A stretch of 64,000 nt of DNA, taken from positions 113,820,432-113,884,431 of the forward strand of contig NC_080685.1 in NCBI RefSeq assembly GCF_030445035.2, in the 5' to 3' direction. Within the stretch, counting starts at the first letter, position 1; each line of letters begins with the position of its first letter. A model generated the notes under the pieces. It did no database searches. It saw nothing but the letters and a program-made list of their open reading frames with translations, and had not been told where the DNA came from. Made by a program: the position numbers and the translations under genes. Of this stretch, positions 34,544-47,500 are shown piece by piece. This stretch comes from Dasypus novemcinctus (Eukaryota > Chordata > Mammalia > Cingulata > Dasypodidae).

Positions 34544-36311
34544 GAGAGAGGGGGCAAGATGGCGGCTGAGTGAACATCCCTGTTAGGGTCTTCTGCAGGG
34601 AATCGGCTGGGCGGCGTTGGAGACTCTTTGGGACCGGATTGTTTCAGGATTTTTGCTGGTCCGGAGGTGTCTGGACATCGATTTGGAGGGAAGGTAACAG
34701 AGAGGATTCGTCTGTGAAATATACACGGAGATCCCAGCTACCTGTAGAGGATTCCCTCCTTGGGTAGGCGGAGACGAGGCATCTAGCCCCGCTCGGTGGG
34801 GCTGAGCCAGGCCGGGCTGCAGCGGCGGACGCCGGAGCCGGGCCGGGCTGCGCCGGCGGCGAGCGGGGTCGGGCGGGGCCGAGTCAGGCCGAGCCGGGCC
34901 GCGGTAGCGTTTGGAGCCGGGCGGGGCCGGTTCAGGCCCCGGCTGCGGGCCGCGGTAGCGTTTGGAGCCGGGCGGGGCCGGTTCAGGCCCCGGCTGCGGG
35001 CCGCGGTAGCGTTTGGAGCCGGGCGGGGCCGGGTCAGGCCGCGGCGGGTACGGAGCCGGGCAGGGCCGGTCCAGGCCGCGGTGGCGGGAGGTGGACGCCG
35101 GAGCCGGCTGGGCCGCTGTAGCGAGCGGAGCTGGGCGGAGCCAGGCCAGGCCAAGGCGGCGTGAGGAGCCGGGCAGAGCCGGTCCAAGCCTCCGCGGCGG
35201 GCGGAGCCGGGCCTGCGGAGGGGTTTCTGTTTTTTTTTTGTTTTTGTTTTTGTTTTTGTTTTGTCTTTGTTTTTTGTTGTTTTTTTTTTTTTAATTTATT
35301 TTACTTAATATTTTTTTTTTTTTTTTGAGCATCTGCAGTACTGGGGAGTTCGTGGGCCCTGGGCGGCCTATTGGGGGTTTGTGGGAAGGGAGGTGCTTGC
35401 AGACCCATTTGGGCAGACAGACGGGGTTTTTAGGGCAAAGCGGGGGGAAGTTGTTGTTTTAGATAGTGTTGCAATTGTGACACGTGTGTACCTGTATCTC
35501 TCTTCTCCCTATCCGTTCCCCACCGTTTGCCCATCCTCTTTTTCTTTCTTCCTTTCTTCTTGCCTTTCTTTTTTCTTTATTATAATTAGTTTTTTTTTTT
35601 CGGTTTTCTCTTTCCCTCTTGTCCCTCATCTTCCACTTATTTTTACTTTAATTCAAGTATACAATAGGTGCTACAGGGAACACCTCACATTTGCTGGGTT
35701 TTCCCATCCTCCACTGCCTCATTTCTGTGTGAACTCATTTAGGCTACCTACACTATCCCCCTTCCCCTGCATCTTGATATCCACTATCATCTACTGTCTC
35801 TCCTATATTCCACCCCCCACCTCCCGTTCTTTGATCCACAAAGTGTCTAACTCTTAATTTCTAATACCTTTGTTCTGTTTTCTGTCTATTATCCACTCTT
35901 GAAACTATTACCTTTCTTTTCTTTTTCCCTCTCTCATGAAAACAATAGCTGTGTAGTTCATACCATATTCCTCCCAAATTCAGTCATCTACTTCATAAAA
36001 GGTACTCTACCTACAGCTATAACTCTATACAATCTACATGAATCTAACCTCCATCCTTCCAGATCTCATATTCTTGCTTTATTAACATACATCACCAATA
36101 CAACTTTACACTTTTCCCTTGCTTACACAATTGCCTTTCCCCAACACTAATACTTTCCTCTAAAGTGAACTTAACCAACAACAAGTAACTAGAATAAGAA
36201 GAAAAAAGTGACAAAGAGAAGATATAACACCTGTGCAAAAATAACAACTAATTAACCTCCAAGAGCAGACAAAGAAGCTAAGGAACTGATTAAATTCGTC
36301 AAAATAAAGAG
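34544..36311 (+). promoter_or_regulatory. L1 5' UTR / internal promoter
   Basis: Starts GAGAGAGGGGGCAAGATGGCGGC. CAAGATGGCGGC (34555-34566) is a good match to the YY1 site that sets the start in human L1. A CpG-rich segment spans about 34780-35225. This is followed by T-rich runs (35227-35330) and a long pyrimidine-rich region up to ORF1. Confidence 0.85.
34899..35053 (+). repeat. 51-bp GC-rich tandem repeats in L1 5' UTR
   Basis: The GCGGTAGCGTTTGGAGCCGG start of the unit occurs at 34901, 34952 and 35003, an exact 51-bp period, with about three copies. Related GGAGCCGGGC-type motifs extend on both sides (about 34830-35220). The second L1 (from 55776) lacks this block. Confidence 0.92.
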
Positions 36312-37280
36312 ATGACCAGAAAGCAACAAAAATCTACGAACCAAACCAATAATCAGGAAAACATGGCTGAATCCAATCAACAAACCAATAATCACGAAGG
36401 GGAGCAAAACTTGGCACAAGCAATGAAAGATCTCAGAACATTTATCACCGACAAATTTGATGCAGTAATGAAAGAGGTTAACAACATGAAGACATCACTT
36501 GGAGGGGAAATTGCAGACATACGCAAAAACATAACAGATATGATGGGAATGAACACCACAGTTCAAGAAATCAAAAATACACTTGCAGCAAATATCAGCA
36601 GACTAGAAGAGACAGAGCAGAGAATTAGTGATGTGGAAGACAGGACATCAGAAATCAAACAGATAGTAGAAGGGGTCAATAAGAAGATAGAAAAAATCCA
36701 ATTAGGATTTAGGGACCTGAATGACAATGCAAAACGCTCAAACATACGTATTATAGGCATTCCAGAAGGTGAAGAGAAGGGAAAGGGGTCAGAAGGAGTG
36801 TTGCAGGAAATAATGGCTGAAAACTTCCCAAATCTACTGAAAGAGACAGATGTACATATCCAAGAAGCACAGCGCACTCCACAAGTCATAAACCCCAACA
36901 GGCCCACCCCAAGACATATACTTGTCAAATTATCCAATGCTCAAGACAAAGAGAAAATCCTAAAAGCAGCAAGAGAAAAGAAAACCATCACATACAAGGG
37001 AAGCTCAATTAGATTAAGTGCTGATTTCTCTTCTGAAACCATGGAGGCAAGAAAACAGTGGTATGATATAGTCAAGGTACTAAGGGAAAGAAATTTCCAA
37101 CCAAGAATACTTTATCCAGCTAAACTAGCATTCAAATATGATGGAGAGTTCAAAATATTTGCAGACAAACAGAAACTAAAAGAGTATACCAACAAGAAAC
37201 CTCCCCTTCAAGAAATTCTAAAGGGAGTGCTGCAGGAAGAAAGGAAAAAACAGGAAAGGCAAAGTTGGAGGAGAGTATAA
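36312..37280 (+). CDS. L1 ORF1p, RNA-binding chaperone, intact
   Basis: 322 codons, near the usual size (human ORF1p is 338). The protein trimerises and coats L1 RNA to form the ribonucleoprotein. Order of parts: polar N-terminus (1-45), coiled coil with heptads (about 46-140), RRM (about 143-235, with [12 protein letters not shown] and RHILVKL), and C-terminal domain (236-305, with [14 protein letters not shown] and [12 protein letters not shown]). The start ATG is preceded by A-rich leader and matches the ATG position of the second L1 (57845). ORF2 follows after a 74-bp gap. Confidence 0.95.
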   Translation: MTRKQQKSTNQTNNQENMAESNQQTNNHEGEQNLAQAMKDLRTFITDKFDAVMKEVNNMKTSLGGEIADIRKNITDMMGMNTTVQEIKNTLAANISRLEETEQRISDVEDRTSEIKQIVEGVNKKIEKIQLGFRDLNDNAKRSNIRIIGIPEGEEKGKGSEGVLQEIMAENFPNLLKETDVHIQEAQRTPQVINPNRPTPRHILVKLSNAQDKEKILKAAREKKTITYKGSSIRLSADFSSETMEARKQWYDIVKVLRERNFQPRILYPAKLAFKYDGEFKIFADKQKLKEYTNKKPPLQEILKGVLQEERKKQERQSWRRV

Positions 37281-37354
37281 GACCAACAACAACAACAAAA
37301 AAGACAAAAAAAAATATACAAACAAAATATGACAAACACAAATCCAATCAAAGT

Positions 37355-40300
37355 ATGGCTAACACAAATAATTCCTTGATAGTAATAACACTGAATGTCA
37401 ATGGATTAAACTCACCTATCAAAAGATTCAGACTGGGACATTGGATAAGGAAATATGACCCATCCATATGCTGTCTACAAGAGACACATCTTAGACCCAG
37501 AGACGCATGGAGATTGAAAGTGAAAGGCTGGAAAACAATCATACAAGCTAACAATAACCAAAAAAAGGCAGGAGTAGCTATATTAATATCAGACAAAATA
37601 GACTTTAAATGTGAAACAATTGTGAGAGACAAAGAAGGATACTACATTTTAGTCCAAGGGAAAATCTGTCAAGAAGATCGAACAATCATAAATATCTATG
37701 CCCCTAACAAGGGTGCCTCTAAATACGTCAGGCAAACGCTGGAAAAACTAAGTGAAAGAATAGATACATCTACAATTATAGTGGGGGATTTTAATACACC
37801 ACTATCAACTCTGGACAGAACATCTCAAAAGAGAATCACCAAAGAAACAAAACATCTGAATAGTATATTAGAGGAGCTTGATCTAATAGACATATATAGA
37901 TCGCTACACCCAAACACAGCAGGATATACATTTTTCTCAAGCGCACATGGATCATTCTCCAAGATAGATCATATGCTAGGCCACAAAGAAAGGCTGAACG
38001 AATTCAGAAAGATTGAAATCATACAAAACATTATCTCTGACCACAGTGGAGTCAAGCTGGAGATTTGCAAGGGAAAGAAGCCCAGATTTCACACCACGAT
38101 TTGGAAATTAAACAACACACTCTTAGAAAAACAGTGGGTCAAAGAGGAAATCTCAAAAGAAATCAATGACTACCTTGAAACAAATGATAATGATAACACA
38201 ACATACCAAAATTTATGGGATGCAGCAAAAGCAGTACTGAGAGGGAAGTTTATAGCCATAAATTCATATATCAAAAAAGAAGAAAGAGCAAAAATTGAAG
38301 AACTAACTGCACATTTGAAGGAATTAGAAAAACAACAACAAAGTAACCCAACAGGAAGAAGAAGGAAGGAAATAACAAAGATAAGAGCAGAACTAAACGA
38401 AATAGAAAATAAGAAAGCACTTGAACAGATAAACAAGACCAAGAGCTGGTTTTTTGAGAAGATTAACAAAATTGACAAACCTTTAGCGAGACTAACAAAG
38501 AAAAAAAGAGAGAAGATGCAAATACACAAAATAAGAAATGAGAAAGGCGATATCACCACTGACCCCACAGAAATAAAGACTATCATAAGAGGATATTTTG
38601 AAAAACTATATTCCAACAAAAATGACAATCTAGAGGAAATGGACAAATTCCTAGAAACACATAAACAGCCCATATTGACAAAAGAAGAAATTGATGATCT
38701 TAACAAACCAATCACAAGCAGAGAGATAGAATCAGTTATTAAAAATCTCCCAACTAAGAAGAGTCCAGGGCCAGATGGCTTCACAGGTGAATTCTACAAA
38801 ACATTCCGGAAAGAACTGACACCAATCCTGCTGAAACTATTCCAAACCATCGAAACAGAAAGAACATTACCCAACTCCTTCTATGATGCCAACATTACCT
38901 TAGTACCAAAGCCAAACAAAGACATCACAAGAAAGGAAAATTACAGACCAATTTCTCTAATGAACCTACACGCAAAAATACTTAACAAAATACTTGCTAA
39001 TCGTATTCAACAACACATTAAACGAATTATACACCACGACCAAGTGGGATTCATCCCAGGTATGCAAGGATGGTTCAACATAAGAAAATCAATCAACGTA
39101 ATACACCATATAAACAGATTGAAGGAAAAAAATCACATGATTATATCTATTGATGCAGAAAAAGCATTTGACAAAATACAGCACCCTTTCTTGATAAAAA
39201 CACTCCAAATGATTGGAATACAAGGAAATTTTTTGAACATGATAAAGAGTATATATGAAAAACCTAAAGCCAATATTGTTTACAATGGAGAAATCCTAGA
39301 CTCCTTCCCTCTAAACTCAGGAACAAGACAAGGATGCCCACTGTCACCGCTCCTATTTAACATTGTCTTAGAAGTACTTGCTCAAGCACTGAGGCAAGAA
39401 CCAGAAATAAAAGGCATTCAAATTGGAAAGGAAGAAGTCAAAATTTCATTATTTGCAGATGACATGATCCTATACATAGAAAACCCTGAGAGATCTACAA
39501 CGAAGATTCTAGAACTCATAAATGAGTTTAGTAAAGTCGCAGGTTATAAGATCAATGCGCAAAAATCAGTAGCATTTCTGTACACCAGTAATGAGCAAGA
39601 TCAGGAGGAAATCAAGAAACAAATACCATTCACAATAGTAAATAAAAAAATCAAATACTTAGGAATAAATTTAACTAAAGAGGTAAAGAACTTATACACT
39701 GAGAACTATACAAGATTGTTCAAGGAAATCAAAGAAGACCTAAATAAATGGAAGACTATTCCTTGTTCATGGATAGGAAGACTGAACATTATTAAGATGT
39801 CTATCCTACCAAAATTGATCTACACATTCAATGCAATCCCAATAAAAATCAATGCAGCCTTCTTTAAGGAACTAGAAAAACTAACTATGAAATTTCTTTG
39901 GAAAGGAAAGAGACCCCGAATAGCCAAAGACATACTGAAAAAGAAAAACGAAATTGGAGGAATCACACTACCTGACTTCAAAACATACTATAAAGCTACG
40001 GTGGTGAAAACAGCATGGTATTGGCATAAGGAGAGACACACAGACCAATGGAATCAAATTGAAAGCTCTGATATAGAACCTCACATATACAACCACATAA
40101 TATTCGATAAAGCCACCAAACCCTCTCAACTGGGAGAGAGTGGCCTATTCAACAAATGGTGTCTGGAGAACTGGATAGCCATATGTAGAAGAATGAAAGA
40201 GGATTACCATCTCACACCTTATACAAAGATTAACTCAAGATGGATCAAATACCTAAATATAAGTGCCAAGACCATAAAAACCTTAGAAAGCAGTGTAGGG

Positions 40301-41170
40301 AAACATCTACAGGACCTTGTAATAGGTAATGGATTTATGAATATCTCACCAAAAGCACGAGCAGCAAAAGAACTAATAGATAAATGGGACTTCCTCAAAA
40401 TTAAAGCCTTCTGCACCTCAAAGGAGTTTGTCAAGAAAGTAAAAAGGGAGCCCACACAGTGGGAGAAAATATTTGGCAATCATATAACTGATAAGAAACT
40501 TATAACTTGCATATATAAAGAACTCCTATATCTTGAAAATAAAAAGATAAACAACCCATTTAAAAAATGGGAAAAAGACTTAAACAGACACTTCTCCGAA
40601 GAAGAAATACAAATGGCAAGAAAGCACATGAAAAAATGTTCCAAATCTCTAGCTATCAGGGAAATGCAAATCAAAACCACAATGAGATACCATCTTACAC
40701 CCATAAGATTGGCAGCTATGAAGAAAACAGATTACAAGTGCTGGAGAGGATGTGAAGTAAGGGGAACACTCATCCACTGCTGGTGGGAATGCAGAAGGAT
40801 CCAACCATTCTGGAGAACAGTATGGCGGTTTCTCAAAAAACTAGCCATAGATTTTCCATATGACCCAGCAATACCACTGCTGGGAATATACCCAGCAGAA
40901 CTGAAAACAAGAACACAAACCAATATATGTACACCAATGTTCATAGCAGCATTGTTCACTATTGCCAAAAGTTGGAATCAACCCAAATGCCCATCAACAG
41001 ACGAGTGGATCAATAAAATGTGGTATATACACACAATGGAATACTACTCGGCTGTAAGAACAAACACACTACAAACACATGTGATAACATGGATGAATCT
41101 TGAGAACCTTATGTTGAGTGAAGCAACCCAGACATTGAAGGACAAATACTACATGACCTCAATGATATGA
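37355..41170 (+). CDS. L1 ORF2p, endonuclease and reverse transcriptase, intact
   Basis: 1271 codons from ATG 37355, the start that gives the usual N-terminus (an upstream in-frame ATG at 37265 overlaps ORF1 and is less likely). Human ORF2p is 1275 residues. It nicks target DNA and copies L1 RNA at the nick. Endonuclease (1-240) has N14, E43 (QETHL), D145 (VGDFN), D205 (KIDHMLG) and H230 (SDHS), all at the same numbers as in human L1. RT has [23 protein letters not shown] and FADD with D702/D703. The C-terminal cysteine motif is CX4C...HX3C from C1129. No break is seen, unlike the copies at 14.5 and 58.9 kb. Confidence 0.96.
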   Translation: MANTNNSLIVITLNVNGLNSPIKRFRLGHWIRKYDPSICCLQETHLRPRDAWRLKVKGWKTIIQANNNQKKAGVAILISDKIDFKCETIVRDKEGYYILVQGKICQEDRTIINIYAPNKGASKYVRQTLEKLSERIDTSTIIVGDFNTPLSTLDRTSQKRITKETKHLNSILEELDLIDIYRSLHPNTAGYTFFSSAHGSFSKIDHMLGHKERLNEFRKIEIIQNIISDHSGVKLEICKGKKPRFHTTIWKLNNTLLEKQWVKEEISKEINDYLETNDNDNTTYQNLWDAAKAVLRGKFIAINSYIKKEERAKIEELTAHLKELEKQQQSNPTGRRRKEITKIRAELNEIENKKALEQINKTKSWFFEKINKIDKPLARLTKKKREKMQIHKIRNEKGDITTDPTEIKTIIRGYFEKLYSNKNDNLEEMDKFLETHKQPILTKEEIDDLNKPITSREIESVIKNLPTKKSPGPDGFTGEFYKTFRKELTPILLKLFQTIETERTLPNSFYDANITLVPKPNKDITRKENYRPISLMNLHAKILNKILANRIQQHIKRIIHHDQVGFIPGMQGWFNIRKSINVIHHINRLKEKNHMIISIDAEKAFDKIQHPFLIKTLQMIGIQGNFLNMIKSIYEKPKANIVYNGEILDSFPLNSGTRQGCPLSPLLFNIVLEVLAQALRQEPEIKGIQIGKEEVKISLFADDMILYIENPERSTTKILELINEFSKVAGYKINAQKSVAFLYTSNEQDQEEIKKQIPFTIVNKKIKYLGINLTKEVKNLYTENYTRLFKEIKEDLNKWKTIPCSWIGRLNIIKMSILPKLIYTFNAIPIKINAAFFKELEKLTMKFLWKGKRPRIAKDILKKKNEIGGITLPDFKTYYKATVVKTAWYWHKERHTDQWNQIESSDIEPHIYNHIIFDKATKPSQLGESGLFNKWCLENWIAICRRMKEDYHLTPYTKINSRWIKYLNISAKTIKTLESSVGKHLQDLVIGNGFMNISPKARAAKELIDKWDFLKIKAFCTSKEFVKKVKREPTQWEKIFGNHITDKKLITCIYKELLYLENKKINNPFKKWEKDLNRHFSEEEIQMARKHMKKCSKSLAIREMQIKTTMRYHLTPIRLAAMKKTDYKCWRGCEVRGTLIHCWWECRRIQPFWRTVWRFLKKLAIDFPYDPAIPLLGIYPAELKTRTQTNICTPMFIAALFTIAKSWNQPKCPSTDEWINKMWYIHTMEYYSAVRTNTLQTHVITWMNLENLMLSEATQTLKDKYYMTSMI

Positions 41171-44003
41171 AATAAACAAGCTGCCCTAGATAGCAAGAGA
41201 CTGAACGATAGGCTGCAGGAAATCGGAGGGTGGAGGAAGGATATGAGCCGATGTCTGCAGGGGTGGAATTTAAGACGAGATGGTGGTAAGTATGAACACA
41301 AAGAAGAGATAAAAGGGGGGTAAGGGGTTGCCTTTGCTTGGGGCTTTGCGGGTTTGAGGGTGGCTGGGGAGGGACGGATGGGTAACGTTGCCCAAAAGTG
41401 GGGGGAGGGAGGGTAGCATACGAACCAGGAGAGGGTCAGGTGTTGGTGGAGAGTAAAATGCCGAGAAAATCATATCAAAATATAATAAAGAGGGTTACCT
41501 GTTTAGAATGCTCGGAGGGGAGGGTCTGATGCAGGACGGGCTCCTGGGGAATGTCTAAATGCTCATTCTGCCAGAGTGGGTGACACCATGGGGTAGAAAC
41601 CCAAGTAGTGAGAGTGGGGGTGGACCCACATCCTGGGGAGGACTAATGCCATCCAATAGAGGGAACTGTATCCCTCGAGAGAAAGGGTGGCTCCCAGGGC
41701 ATTGGGGCAGTTGAGCAAGTTAGGCCCTGAACACTATTCCATCTATCTCTGGAAGTGGCTCCTCAGGAAACGGAGGTTGGCTATCACTGAGGGCACCAAG
41801 GTGGAAGGGAAAATGGACGTTAAATGTGTGGAACCAAAGTAAATGGGGGGTAAGAGAGGAGTTTCTTGAGAGTACACAAAGATGGATATAAAACATGTAA
41901 TATTACACCATAACATATAGGAGATGACAGACTGATAATGTAAACCATAATGTAAAACATAGGATAACTAAAAATGTAAAGAACTGTGTATCCTAAAGTA
42001 TGCACCATAATGTAAGCACAGATGTCACCTTGTTAGAAAGCTAATGTCTCAGACTCTGTACATCACTTTAAGTAAATATGATATGAATAGGGCGTAAGAG
42101 TATCACTGTGGAAGGGAAAAGGTTTTCTGGTGGATGTGTGGGAGTGCTGTATATTATATATATACATTGCTGTGGTCTAGGACTCCTGTGAAGAAAAGCT
42201 GAATAATTAGGGGGGGGGGGGGAAAAAAAGAAAAAAATAGGATGTGGAATTTTTTCAAGACAACATTCTTTATCTAAGTTCTTTATCTAACTTTATCCAA
42301 GTTCTTTATCTATCCTTTAAACTCATCGCTATATGCCATTCACTAGTAAGGGACCATGACATTATATTGGGCTTCAAATTTCGGGGAGTTCTGGATCACA
42401 GAGTGTTTCAACAATGGCAATGGAGGGATACTGGTATGGGATACCAATGACAGGTGATATATGACAGACAGGGAGCTGTACAGAACATATGTCCAGGGTG
42501 CATGGTAATGTTTGGATATACTCATAGTGGCAACAATTAAAAACCACAGTAGGGGGGGTACTGGGTTCCTGGCCAGTGGTGCTCTGTCGTGGTCCCTAGG
42601 GGAGCAGCGACAGTCTCCCAGGTACAGTGGTGGGGACCGGGAGGGAGTGAGGGTTCAACAGTGAGCCCCAGATGCTAATGACTATGCTTGTGAGCTGATA
42701 AACCCAAAATAAGAACAAGGCCTAGAGCAACTTTGTGCCTGGGAATTTCCTTCTGTCAGCCTTCATGTTACTCAAATGTGGCCAGTCTCGAAGCCAAACT
42801 CAGCATGTAAATGCAATGCCTTCCCCCCAGCACGGGACATGACACCCGGGGATGAGCCTCCCTGGCAACGAGGGACCACTATCAACTACCAACTGATGAT
42901 GCAACTGGAAAATGACCTTATACGGAAGGTTCAATGCGGATCAGCAGAATATCCATGTCTACATAAAATACCATGACTTTAAAATGCTGTTTGACCTAAA
43001 GTAAGGGGGAAATGGAAAGGAGAAATGAGTTTATATGGCTACGAGTTTCTAAAAAAGAGTCTGGAGGCTGGCAGAAGGTTTGCCCTCATGCACAACTGAG
43101 CAGAGTCAGAGAGACAGATAAAGCAGATACAACCCCCAGATATTGGTTCCTTTGAGGGCTAAAGAGACCCATGGGAGTTATGGTCATGGCCGATGGGGTT
43201 AACTACCAGGTCAGATGGCCCCTCTTTGGAAATGGTGTTTATGTGTGATGAATCTGGACTCAGATGGGATCTCCCTTCATAAGACTTTCATGCTAATGTG
43301 CTGGAGGTGCAGTTAATGTTGGGGTTTAAGATATATTTAGGGGATTTGAATCTCTGGACTGACAATGTGATAGCCAGATCCTGAGCCTCAACAGACTCCA
43401 GCACCTACAATCTGATTTATTGGACTTACCACACTCAGCTAAGATGGAGTTGAAGAAGGACAACCACCACACCATGGAGCCTAGAGTGATTACAACTGAA
43501 AATGGGAGGATTGCATCCAGCATCCAGGTGGAATCTGACCCTCCTCTTGACATAGAGGTGCAATGGACACAACCAATCCAATGTCCACATAGAAGAGGTG
43601 GCATTGGATTGGGAAAAGTGGACATAATGGACAAAGGGTATGGGGAAAGGCAGGAAGAGATGAGAGGTGGAGGCGTCTTTGGGACATGGAGCTGCCCTGG
43701 ATGGTGCTTCAGAGGTAATCACCGGACATTGTAAATCCTCACAGGGCCCACTTGATGGAATAGCGGAGAGTATGGGCCATGATGTGAACCAATGTATATG
43801 AGGTGCAGAGGTGCCCAAAGATGTACTTACCAAATCCAATGGATGTGTCATGATGATGGGAACGAATGTTGTTGGGGGGGGGGGAGAGGGGGGGTGGGGG
43901 GGTGGGGTTGAATGGGACCTCACATATATATTTTTAATGTAATATTATTACAAAGTCAATAAAAAATAAAAAAATTAAAAAAAAAAGTCAGAAATGAAAA
44001 AAA
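41171..44003 (+). mobile_element. L1 3' UTR, about 2.8 kb
   Basis: Non-coding from the ORF2 stop to the poly-A tail. The same sequence in the same order is seen after ORF2 at 62680-64000, at 17471-19690, and in the minus-strand fragment 2481-14285, so it belongs to the family and is not a chance insertion. It contains poly-G/purine runs at about 42209-42236 and 43874-43908, the end motif GGGACCTCACATAT, AATGTAATATT, and AATAAA at 43958-43963. Confidence 0.88.
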
Positions 44004-44166
44004 AAAAAGTAATGATAAGGCTTTTGTACAAACAATCTACAAAGGCATAAGTGGTAACAAGTAAAAAAATTTTGGGGACAGAGGCTTATAATATAAATGA
44101 ATACTATTAATGTTAAGTAGGCATCAATCTGAAGATAATTGTGGTATATTTAGTATGTTAAATTTT
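44004..44166 (+). mobile_element. Old L1, segment between insertions
   Basis: Begins with the right copy of the L1 target duplication (44004-44016). It is the continuation of the old L1 interrupted at 34543, up to the SINE; its right end (44152-44166) is the left copy of the SINE target duplication. Confidence 0.7.
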
Positions 44167-44533
44167 TTTTTTAAGATTTATTTTTATTTATTTAATTCCC
44201 CCCCCCTCCCCGGTTGTCTGTTCTCTGTGTCTATTTGCTGCGTCTTGTTTCTTTGTCCGCTTCTGTTGTCATTAGCGGCACGGGAAGTGTGGGCCGTGCC
44301 ATTCCTGGGCAGGCTGCACTTTCTTTCGCGCTGGGCGGCTCTTTATGGGGCACACTCCTTGCATGTGGGGCTCCCCTATGCGGGGGACACCCCTGCGTGG
44401 CAGGGCACTCCTTGCGCGCATCAGCACTGCGCATGGGCCAGCTGCACACAGGTCAGGGAGGCCGAGGGTTTGAACCGTGGACCTCCCATGTGGTAGACGG
44501 ATGCCCTAACCACTGGGCCAAAGTCCGTTTCCC
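44167..44533 (-). mobile_element. tRNA-derived SINE, DAS-like
   Basis: Minus-strand element of about 367 bp. From its 5' end it has A-box-like TGGCCCAGTGG and B-box-like GGTTCAAACCC, i.e. an internal RNA polymerase III promoter, then a SINE body and a T-rich plus-strand end (its A-tail). It is flanked by a perfect 15-bp duplication, AGTATGTTAAATTTT (44152-44166 and 44534-44548). I recognise the sequence as the armadillo DAS family. Confidence 0.92.
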
Positions 44534-44548
44534 AGTATGTTAAATTTT

Positions 44549-47500
44549 AAACCCATGGTAATTAACCATAAGGAAAACAAATGAAAAATATATTCAGCTA
44601 GAAATGAAAAGGCACTCAATAAGTTACAATACAAGAAAGCAAATTAATATGAAAGTAGGCTTAAATATAAGGTGGAACAAAAATGAAAAATTACATTTTT
44701 TCATTTTAAATTAAATTCACCAATCAAAACATACAGGCTGACAGAATGGATAAAAAAATTATGAACCATTCATATCCTGTCCACAAGTGCCTCACCTTAG
44801 AGCCAGGGATGCAAAGCAGCTGAAAATAAAAGTTTGGAAAAAGATATTTCATGCAAACAGTAACCAAAAAGGACAGAGGTAGGTATACTAATAACAGTCA
44901 AAACAAGTTTTAAATGCAAAAAGTTATAAGGGATGTAGAAGGCCATTTTATATTAATAAAAGATACATTCCACCATGTAGGAGTAAAAGTCATAAATGTT
45001 TATGCACCTAATCAGGGTGCTCCAATACACAAGAGGCAAAATCTGGCAAACCTGAAGAGAGATAGAGACATCGCTACAATAGTACTTGGAGACTGCGATG
45101 CACCACTCAAATCATTAAAACAATTAGATACATGATCAACAAGGAAACAGAGAACTTGAACAATATGATAAATCTATGAGGAATACAATCTTCTCAAGTT
45201 CTCATGGATCTTTAGTCAGTATAGACCATATGTTCAGTTTCAATCCAGGTCTGAATAAATATAAAATGATTGAAATTATACAAAGCACTTTCACAGAGCA
45301 TAATGAAATGAAGCTGGAAATCAATAACAGGCAGGAAAAAGGAAAATACACAAATAGGAGGCCAAACAACAGATTCCTAAACAATCAGTGGGTCAAAGAA
45401 GAAATATTAAGAGAAACTTGTAGATATCTCAAGATGAATGAAAATGAGAGCACAACTTGTCAAAAATTATGGTATAACACAAAGGCAAGGCTGAGGGAAA
45501 TTTATAGCCCTAAATGCCTATATTGAAAAGAAGAAAGAGTTAAAAAAAAAAAAAAGACCTAATTAAATATTTGAACTAGAAAAAAACAGCAAACACAACC
45601 CAAAGCAAGCAGAAGGAATGAAATAATAGAGATTAGAGCAGAAATAAGTGAATTTTAGAACAAAACTTCAGAGAAAATCAACAAAATCAAAAGCTGGTTC
45701 CTTGAGAAGAGCAAGAAAATTGACAAAACCTTTGCTAGACAAATAAAGAAAAAAAGAGAAAAGATGCTAATGAATAAAATCAGAACTGAAAGGGAGAAAG
45801 TTATAATGGAACCCACAAAAATAACAGGGATCATAAGAGGAAGTTATGAGAAACTGTAAGCTAAGAAATTAGACAACCTAGTTGAAGTGGACAAATTCCT
45901 AGACCTTCACAAAAAACCTACATTGACTCTGCAAAAAATACCAGAGCTCAACAAATCAATCACATTAAAGAGATAAAATCATCAAAAAAATCTCCCAACA
46001 AAGAAAGCCCAGGTGATTTCACAGGTGAATTCTGCAAAGTATTTTGAGAAGAATTAAAACCAATCCTATTTAAACTCTTCCAAAAAATTGAAGAGGAGGG
46101 AAAATTACCCAACATATTTGATAAAGCCAACATCACCCTAATACAAACCAAGAAAGTCACTACAAGCAATGAAAATTACAGACCAATATATCTAATGAAC
46201 ATAGATGCAAAAAGAATCCAATGAAGAATTACATTCCATGATCAAATGGGATTTACTCCTGGCATGCAAGGCTAGTTCAACACAAGAAAATCAATTAAAG
46301 TGATATACCAAAATAACAAATTGAAGGGAAAAAATACATGATCATCTTGATTGATGCAGAAATGCATTCAACAAAAACCAGCATCCTTTCTTGATAAAAA
46401 ACAATTCAAAAGATAGGAATAAAAGAAATATTCCTTAATATGATGAAGTGTATGTAAGAAAAATGCACAGTCAACATTGTACTCAATGAGGAAGAGTTGA
46501 AAGCATTCCTTCTAAGACCAGGAACAAGGCAAGGATGCCCACTGCCCTCACAACTATTTAACTTGTACCAGAAATTTCTAGTTCCAAGTATCTATGTAAA
46601 AACATACGTGAGCTAATAAACAGATTCAGGAAAGTGGCAGGATATAAGATCAACTTGCAAAAATCTGTAATTTCTCTATACACTAGCATTGAAAAACTGA
46701 GGAGGAAATCAGGTGAAAAATTCCATTTACAGTGACAACAAAAAGACTCAAATACCTAGGAATCAATTTAACTAAAGATGTGAATGAGCTATATCCAGAA
46801 GACTACAATATATTGCTAATAAAAATCAAAGAAAACCTAAACAAATGGAAAGATATTTCATGTTCATGGATTGTAAGACTAAATATTGTGAAGATGTTAA
46901 GCCTATCAAAACTGATCTATAGACTCCATGTAAGACCAATCAGAATTCCAACAGCCTATTTTATACTAATAGAAAAGGTAACTGCCAAGTTTCTTTGGAA
47001 GAGAATTGGGACCCAAAAAGCCAAAGACATCCTAAAAAAGAAGGGCCTGACCTTGTTTCAAGACCTGACCTTGAAACATATTGCAGAGCAACAGGGTCAA
47101 AACAGCATGGCATGGGCATAAAAGTAGACACATTGGTCAATGGATTCAAATTGAGAGTTCAAAAATAGACTCTCACAGCTACTGCCAACTGGTTTTTGAC
47201 AAGCCTACTATGTCCACCTTACTGGACAAAACAGACTCTTCAACAACTGATGCTGGGAGAACTGGATATCCATAACCAAAGGAATGAAAGAAGACCCCTT
47301 TACAAGAATCAGCTCAAAATGTATCAAAGACCTAAATATAAAATCCAGGATCATGAAACAACTAGATGAAAATGTAGGGAAACATCTTCAAGATCTGGAA
47401 GGTGTCTTATACCTTATACCCAAGTCTCAAGCAAAAAAAGAAAAAAAAAAGATAAACGGAACATCCTCAAATTAAACACTTTTACACCTCAAAAGACTTT

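Larger units (their letters stand above)
34544..44003 (+). mobile_element. Full-length L1 with both ORFs intact
   Basis: 9.46 kb bounded by a perfect 13-bp duplication. Parts: 5' UTR with GC-rich tandem segment (34544-36311), ORF1 (36312-37280), 74-bp spacer, ORF2 (37355-41170), long 3' UTR with G-rich tract and AATAAA (43958-43963), and an A-rich tail. No stop or frameshift is seen in either ORF, and all known catalytic residues of ORF2p are present, so this copy may be able to retrotranspose. At over 9 kb it is much longer than human (about 6 kb) or mouse (about 7 kb) L1; the extra length is mainly 3' UTR. Confidence 0.95.

Noticed and set aside
34783-35187. Long open frames on both strands in the L1 5' UTR (122-134 codons), including an ORF0-like antisense frame
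   Set aside because: They come from GC-rich tandem repeats with a 51-bp (multiple of three) period, which keeps frames open by composition. They are absent from the second L1.
37265-37354. Upstream ATG extending L1 ORF2 by 30 codons
   Set aside because: It overlaps the end of ORF1, and its peptide has no L1 similarity. The ATG at 37355 gives the usual start and makes the catalytic residue numbers match human ORF2p.
38170-38784. 204-codon frame antisense to L1 ORF2
   Set aside because: Shadow of the coding strand. The same antisense frame recurs in the second L1 and has no recognisable domain beyond hydrophobicity created by A-rich sense codons.
44167-44533. A tRNA gene on the minus strand
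   Set aside because: A and B boxes are present, but the sequence continues into a SINE body with an A-tail and target duplication, and a second copy exists at 50931-51353.
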